From NCBI GenBank assembly GCA_964523735.1, contig CAZFYZ010000144.1, forward strand, positions 1 to 9,094: DNA of 9,094 nucleotides, given 5' to 3'. Both the position numbers and the translations under genes were made by a program. The notes beneath the pieces were generated by a model. It ran no database searches. It saw only the letters and a program-made list of their open reading frames with translations, and had not been told where the DNA came from. The first letter of the stretch is position 1. The number at the start of each line of letters is the position of its first letter. The stretch comes from CAZFYZ01 sp964523735 (lineage in GTDB: Bacteria > Armatimonadota > UBA5829). Positions 7,010 through 9,094 of the stretch are shown in pieces.

Positions 7010-7747
7010 TCAGTCGTTCCGAACATGGTGACCTACTGAGGTCATGTAAACGACCGCCTCCTCCACCCCATCAACACCGACAAGCTCACTCATGCGATCG
7101 TCGAAGAACGCTGCTATCTGACAGGACCCAAGCCCAAGACTCACGGCGGCAAGCGCGGCGTTCTGGCCGATGTGACCGGCGTCGAGGTATATATACCGGT
7201 AAGCTCGCTGGCCGTATCTCCACCGGCAGCGCTGGATAACCGCCGCCCACACGAACACTACCGCTGCCGCCGCGCACATGCTCTGGTCGAATGCCGCGCT
7301 CGCAACGGCTTCGGAGTGGTCACCCTCAGCCAACAGCTCAAGCGCCTGCCGATCAACGGCATAGTGATAGATCCCAGGCGCGAGGTCGGTCACGCGGTTC
7401 ACTACGATGTAGTTCTCTATCGGATACTGTGCTCCCGCAGACGGGACCGTCCTGAACTGCCGCCCGCGTTCCTCTCGCTGAACTCCGTTGGCCGCCCACA
7501 GCAGGTAAGACAGCTCGTGGATGGTCATCGGTTCTTCGCTGTAGCGCCTGATGCTCTTCCTGGTCCTGAAGGCCTCGTCAAGCTGGAATCCCGGAGCAGG
7601 CACGGGCAACGGGAGTTCTACCGTCACTGCTCCCGGGTAGGCCTTGTAGAGTTCGGTCCTCGGCCCACGATCCGGCTCACCCTCCAACCCGCGGCCCACC
7701 TCATATTTGGTGCCTTGCTGAAACCTGTCACCTACTCCATCTACCAT
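7010..7747 (-). CDS. SagB/ThcOx-type nitroreductase-family FMN dehydrogenase, stand-alone
   Basis: The protein has 245 residues from ATG at 7745-7747, chosen because AGGAG (7753-7757 on the complement) lies 5 nt upstream. The frame stays open to 7813 but without a comparable ribosome site there. The family binds FMN and carries out oxidoreductase reactions; the best-known SagB/McbC members oxidise azolines in peptide natural products. Motifs seen: RKSIRRYS at 63-70 (phosphate/FMN contact in this superfamily), ELSYLLWAANGVQR at 78-91, TVPSAGAQYPIE at 100-111, PGIYHY at 124-129, and LDAGHIGQNAALAAVSLGLGS at 188-208. These match SagB-type dehydrogenases well. The length fits one catalytic domain. 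No YcaO cyclodehydratase, precursor peptide or transporter of a thiazole/oxazole cluster is nearby, so the substrate is unknown and a general redox or housekeeping role is as likely. No signal peptide is present, so it is cytoplasmic. It is transcribed towards the efflux operon and has no visible functional tie to it. Confidence 0.88.
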   Translation of the reverse strand: MVDGVGDRFQQGTKYEVGRGLEGEPDRGPRTELYKAYPGAVTVELPLPVPAPGFQLDEAFRTRKSIRRYSEEPMTIHELSYLLWAANGVQREERGRQFRTVPSAGAQYPIENYIVVNRVTDLAPGIYHYAVDRQALELLAEGDHSEAVASAAFDQSMCAAAAVVFVWAAVIQRCRWRYGQRAYRYIYLDAGHIGQNAALAAVSLGLGSCQIAAFFDDRMSELVGVDGVEEAVVYMTSVGHHVRND

Positions 7748-7752
7748 ATCGA

Positions 7753-7757
7753 CTCCT
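7753..7757 (-). promoter_or_regulatory. Ribosome binding site deciding the nitroreductase start
   Basis: On the minus strand AGGAG is followed by five bases (TCGAT) and then ATG at 7747. This favours a 245-residue protein over the longer frame beginning at 7813. I see no convincing -35/-10 pair for this gene in the bases just beyond. Confidence 0.7.
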
Positions 7758-7848
7758 ATGACTACCGACTCTGACGCCGTTGCTTGTGGATCATCCTTAC
7801 GTGCCACGTGCACGACTTCCTCCGCGACTGCTCACACTGCGTGGCCAT

Positions 7849-7864
7849 CGTCATCCCGAACTGA
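7849..7864. repeat. Partial copy of the palindromic intergenic repeat arm
   Basis: The 14 bases CGTCATCCCGAACT at 7849-7862 recur exactly at 7872-7885, where they begin the full palindromic element. Only this end of the arm is present, which suggests a truncated second insertion or a local duplication. Confidence 0.6.
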
Positions 7865-7871
7865 GCGTCTT

Positions 7872-7939
7872 CGTCATCCCGAACTTGATTCAGGACCCAC
7901 GCGCCTCGGCTTGGGTGCTGAAACGAGTTCAGCATGACG
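7872..7939. repeat. Imperfect palindromic dispersed-type repeat (REP/MITE-like)
   Basis: A 68-bp inverted repeat runs from CGTCATCCCGAAC to GTTCAGCATGACG. Comparing the 26-base arm from TCAT with the reverse complement of the other end gives 21 matches by hand, and the middle is a short GC-rich stretch. The wording (CATCCCGAACTTGATTCAGGA, then TGCTGAAACGAGTTCAGCATGA on the other arm) is that of a short intergenic repeat class met in many unrelated bacterial genomes. As RNA it would form a long hairpin. It lies between the divergent nitroreductase and the exported Ig-like protein gene and codes for nothing; short open frames through it are accidental. Confidence 0.75.
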
Positions 7940-7982
7940 TGGCTCTCACTGAGAGTGAGCACTTACCTTCTTCCGCGACAGG

Positions 7983-8012
7983 TTGACCCAACGCAGCGGA
8001 ACAGGGTAGAAT
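7983..8012 (+). promoter_or_regulatory. Probable sigma70-type promoter for the exported Ig-like protein gene
   Basis: TTGACC (7983-7988, 5 of 6 to consensus) and TAGAAT (8007-8012, 5 of 6) are separated by 18 bp. Transcription would start near 8018-8020, leaving a leader of about 75 nt before ATG 8096 that contains the hairpin at 8045-8077. Confidence 0.6.
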
Positions 8013-8044
8013 ACCGCTAGGAATGGGCAAGTTGTGATTCGTTC

Positions 8045-8077
8045 AGTGGGAGAAGGCTCCAGAGGCTTTTTCCCACT
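8045..8077 (+). promoter_or_regulatory. Long 5'-UTR hairpin upstream of the exported Ig-like protein gene
   Basis: Arms 8045-8058 and 8064-8077 form 14 unbroken pairs (three G-U) around the loop CCAGA. The outer stem is AGTGGGA against TCCCACT. It ends 18 nt before ATG 8096, with the weak Shine-Dalgarno-like GGGGGA at 8086-8091 between them. There is no T-run after the stem, so it does not look like a terminator or attenuator of the classical type. It may stabilise the mRNA or be a protein-binding site. It does not match a riboswitch class I know. Confidence 0.6.
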
Positions 8078-8095
8078 TAGTTTGTGGGGGATACT

Positions 8096-9094
8096 ATGCG
8101 GGTTCCACGGAGTATTGTGGGCGTAGTAGCTTTGTTGCTGCTTCTCCCGGCCGGCGTATCATCGGCCGCTGAGTTCAGACCAAGAGTCTCAGCCGCTCCA
8201 GGCGGGGCGGTCAACATCAACCGTCAAGCCGCGCTGCGGTTCAGAGTGCCGAATGGCAATCTGAGCCAGCCCGAAAGAGCGGCTATAACGGCTGACCGAT
8301 TGACGCAGATGGTCGGCCAAGGGGCGAGTGCGTACCTCATACTCGCAAAAGGCAACAAGCTGCAGGCGAGGGTAATGTGGGGCGACAAGTTGATCTGCGT
8401 GGTCACAAGGCTGGACGCGCGCCAGGCTCGCACCAGCCCTCTGGCGCTGGCCGGAGCGTGGGCCGCCCAGATCCGAAGGCTCCTACTTATGCCGCCGATC
8501 GTTCTCAGCGATCGTCAGGTTACGGTTCCTCTGGGAGAGACGCGGCGCGTCTTCGTTACAGGCGCGGCTGTGGGTCCCATCGCTACATCCTCTGACACTG
8601 CCACGATCGCCTCGGCGGCTGCCGGCGATGGGAGGTATGTGACAGTCACGGGATTGGCGGTAGGTCAGGCCACTGTCACTGTGGAGGTGGAGGGCCAGAC
8701 CGAGCCATTCTTGGTCTACGTTAAGAAGTACGCGGGCGGTACGCCCAGCACTGGAATAGCCGAGGTTACTGGAAGTCCGTGCCCAAGCTCGATCGTGACC
8801 TATGCCGCGATGCAAGCTGTGCTCAGAACCGCGATGGTCGAACCCGGCGCGGATGTAAAGATCGAGAAGATCCAAGGGGCGGATAACCCGCTTGCCGCCG
8901 GTACCGCACGTGACGTCAAGGTCTCGGTGGCCATCTGCGGAGAGGGCTATCTTGACTACCGGGGGACCATAGCGGTCAAGGTTCGGGATGCAGCGATGCC
9001 CGCGGACGACGTCGCGCAGCTCTTTTACAGCAATAACCCAGAGCGGCTGCTGAAGTACCAGACTCTCTTTGCAGCCAACATCGATGGCGATCAG
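8096..9094 (+). CDS. Exported protein with Ig-like domain, partial at the right edge
   Basis: The frame is open from ATG 8096 to the window end without a stop, giving 333 residues of an incomplete protein. A Sec signal peptide is clear (basic start, hydrophobic 7-20, likely cleavage after SSA near 24). Residues about 27-133 contain ERAAITADRLTQM at 60-72 and a later LALAGAWAAQIRRLL at 116-130. This resembles, from memory, an exported domain with an RA..I..RL motif found before some mechanosensitive-channel and other envelope proteins. Residues about 135-210 read as a bacterial Ig-like (BIG) or secretin N-terminal-type beta domain, with VTVPLGETRRVFV, then VTVTGLAVGQATVTVEVEG. The last part (218-333) has CPSS near 229 and YSNNPERLL at 311-319 and is not recognised. 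A good promoter and leader hairpin precede it, so it starts its own transcript. An envelope or cell-surface role is likely, but the specific function is unknown. Confidence 0.8.
   Translation, partial: MRVPRSIVGVVALLLLLPAGVSSAAEFRPRVSAAPGGAVNINRQAALRFRVPNGNLSQPERAAITADRLTQMVGQGASAYLILAKGNKLQARVMWGDKLICVVTRLDARQARTSPLALAGAWAAQIRRLLLMPPIVLSDRQVTVPLGETRRVFVTGAAVGPIATSSDTATIASAAAGDGRYVTVTGLAVGQATVTVEVEGQTEPFLVYVKKYAGGTPSTGIAEVTGSPCPSSIVTYAAMQAVLRTAMVEPGADVKIEKIQGADNPLAAGTARDVKVSVAICGEGYLDYRGTIAVKVRDAAMPADDVAQLFYSNNPERLLKYQTLFAANIDGDQ

Larger units (their letters stand above)
7748..8095. other. Divergent intergenic region between nitroreductase and exported Ig-like protein
   Basis: These 348 bp hold no gene that I can support. 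From left to right they contain the nitroreductase leader, the partial and full palindromic repeat (7849-7939), a short CTCACT-GAG-AGTGAG inverted repeat (7945-7959), a sigma70-like promoter (7983-8012), and a 14-bp hairpin (8045-8077) in the leader of the rightward gene. Confidence 0.7.

Noticed and set aside
7186..7197. Perfect 12-bp palindrome GGTATATATACC
   Set aside because: It lies inside the nitroreductase coding region and is explained by the codons for Tyr-Ile-Tyr, so there is no reason to call an operator.
7172..7774. A 200-codon plus-strand frame opposite the nitroreductase
   Set aside because: It is fully antisense to a gene with clear family motifs, has no ribosome site and is best explained as a high-GC shadow frame.
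7805..7810. CACGTG motif in the nitroreductase leader
   Set aside because: A six-base palindrome in a GC-rich region is expected by chance, and the flanks are not symmetrical.
7945..7959. CTCACT-GAG-AGTGAG inverted repeat as an operator or terminator
   Set aside because: The stem is only 6 bp with a 3-nt loop in a low-complexity CT/GA stretch. It lies 24 bp upstream of the -35 box, and nothing else supports a site.
7762..7986. Short frames through the palindromic repeat on both strands
   Set aside because: They are accidental translations of the inverted repeat. Short peptides of this wording are a known annotation artefact of such repeats.

Overview
The window comes from a high-GC, Gram-negative-type (diderm) bacterium. 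It encodes an outer-membrane channel, a periplasmic adaptor and an inner-membrane RND pump, plus several Sec-type exported proteins. The phylum cannot be fixed from sequence alone. Frequent AGG/AGA arginine codons at high GC and the general look of the exported proteins are unlike typical Proteobacteria. A phylum such as Armatimonadota is a guess, not a result.

Left part (1-6138): a compact plus-strand operon for a tripartite heavy-metal efflux (HME) RND system. It opens with the 3' end of a small cysteine-rich protein (stop at 171-173) that lies where czcI-like accessory genes lie in known metal-efflux operons. Next come a CusC/CzcC-type outer-membrane channel (226-1458), a CusB/CzcB-type adaptor (1459-2997) and a CusA/CzcA-type pump (3007-6138). 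The genes abut or nearly abut, each has a good Shine-Dalgarno sequence, and no promoter is visible between them, so they are probably co-transcribed from a promoter left of the window. The channel, adaptor and pump should form one trans-envelope machine. The small Cys-rich protein may sense, buffer or deliver metal.

Metal specificity is unclear and is the main point of interest. By eye the pump has the CusA-type TM4 (D408, E415, no CzcA D402) and the TM11 lysine. It seems to lack the CusA methionine triad and has Q939 where CusA has E939. The adaptor lacks an N-terminal Met cluster but carries a CxxC...C insertion and a Cys-Ala-Asp-His tail. Together with the upstream Cys-rich protein this suggests a thiol-based metal path rather than a Met-based one. 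The adaptor also has an unusually long coiled-coil hairpin containing four tandem 21-bp (one-heptad) repeats.

Middle (6207-6914): a secreted protein of unknown function sits 68 bp behind the pump with a perfect AGGAGG site and may be the last operon gene. A strong hairpin at 6945-6975 separates it from a convergent minus-strand gene.

Right part (7010-9094): a stand-alone SagB/ThcOx-type nitroreductase on the minus strand (7010-7747), then a 348-bp divergent intergenic region. That region holds an imperfect palindromic dispersed repeat with a partial second copy, a good sigma70-type promoter and a 14-bp 5'-UTR hairpin. The window ends inside a plus-strand gene (8096 onward) for a large exported protein with an Ig-like domain. 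I found no tRNA, rRNA, CRISPR array, transposase or origin.
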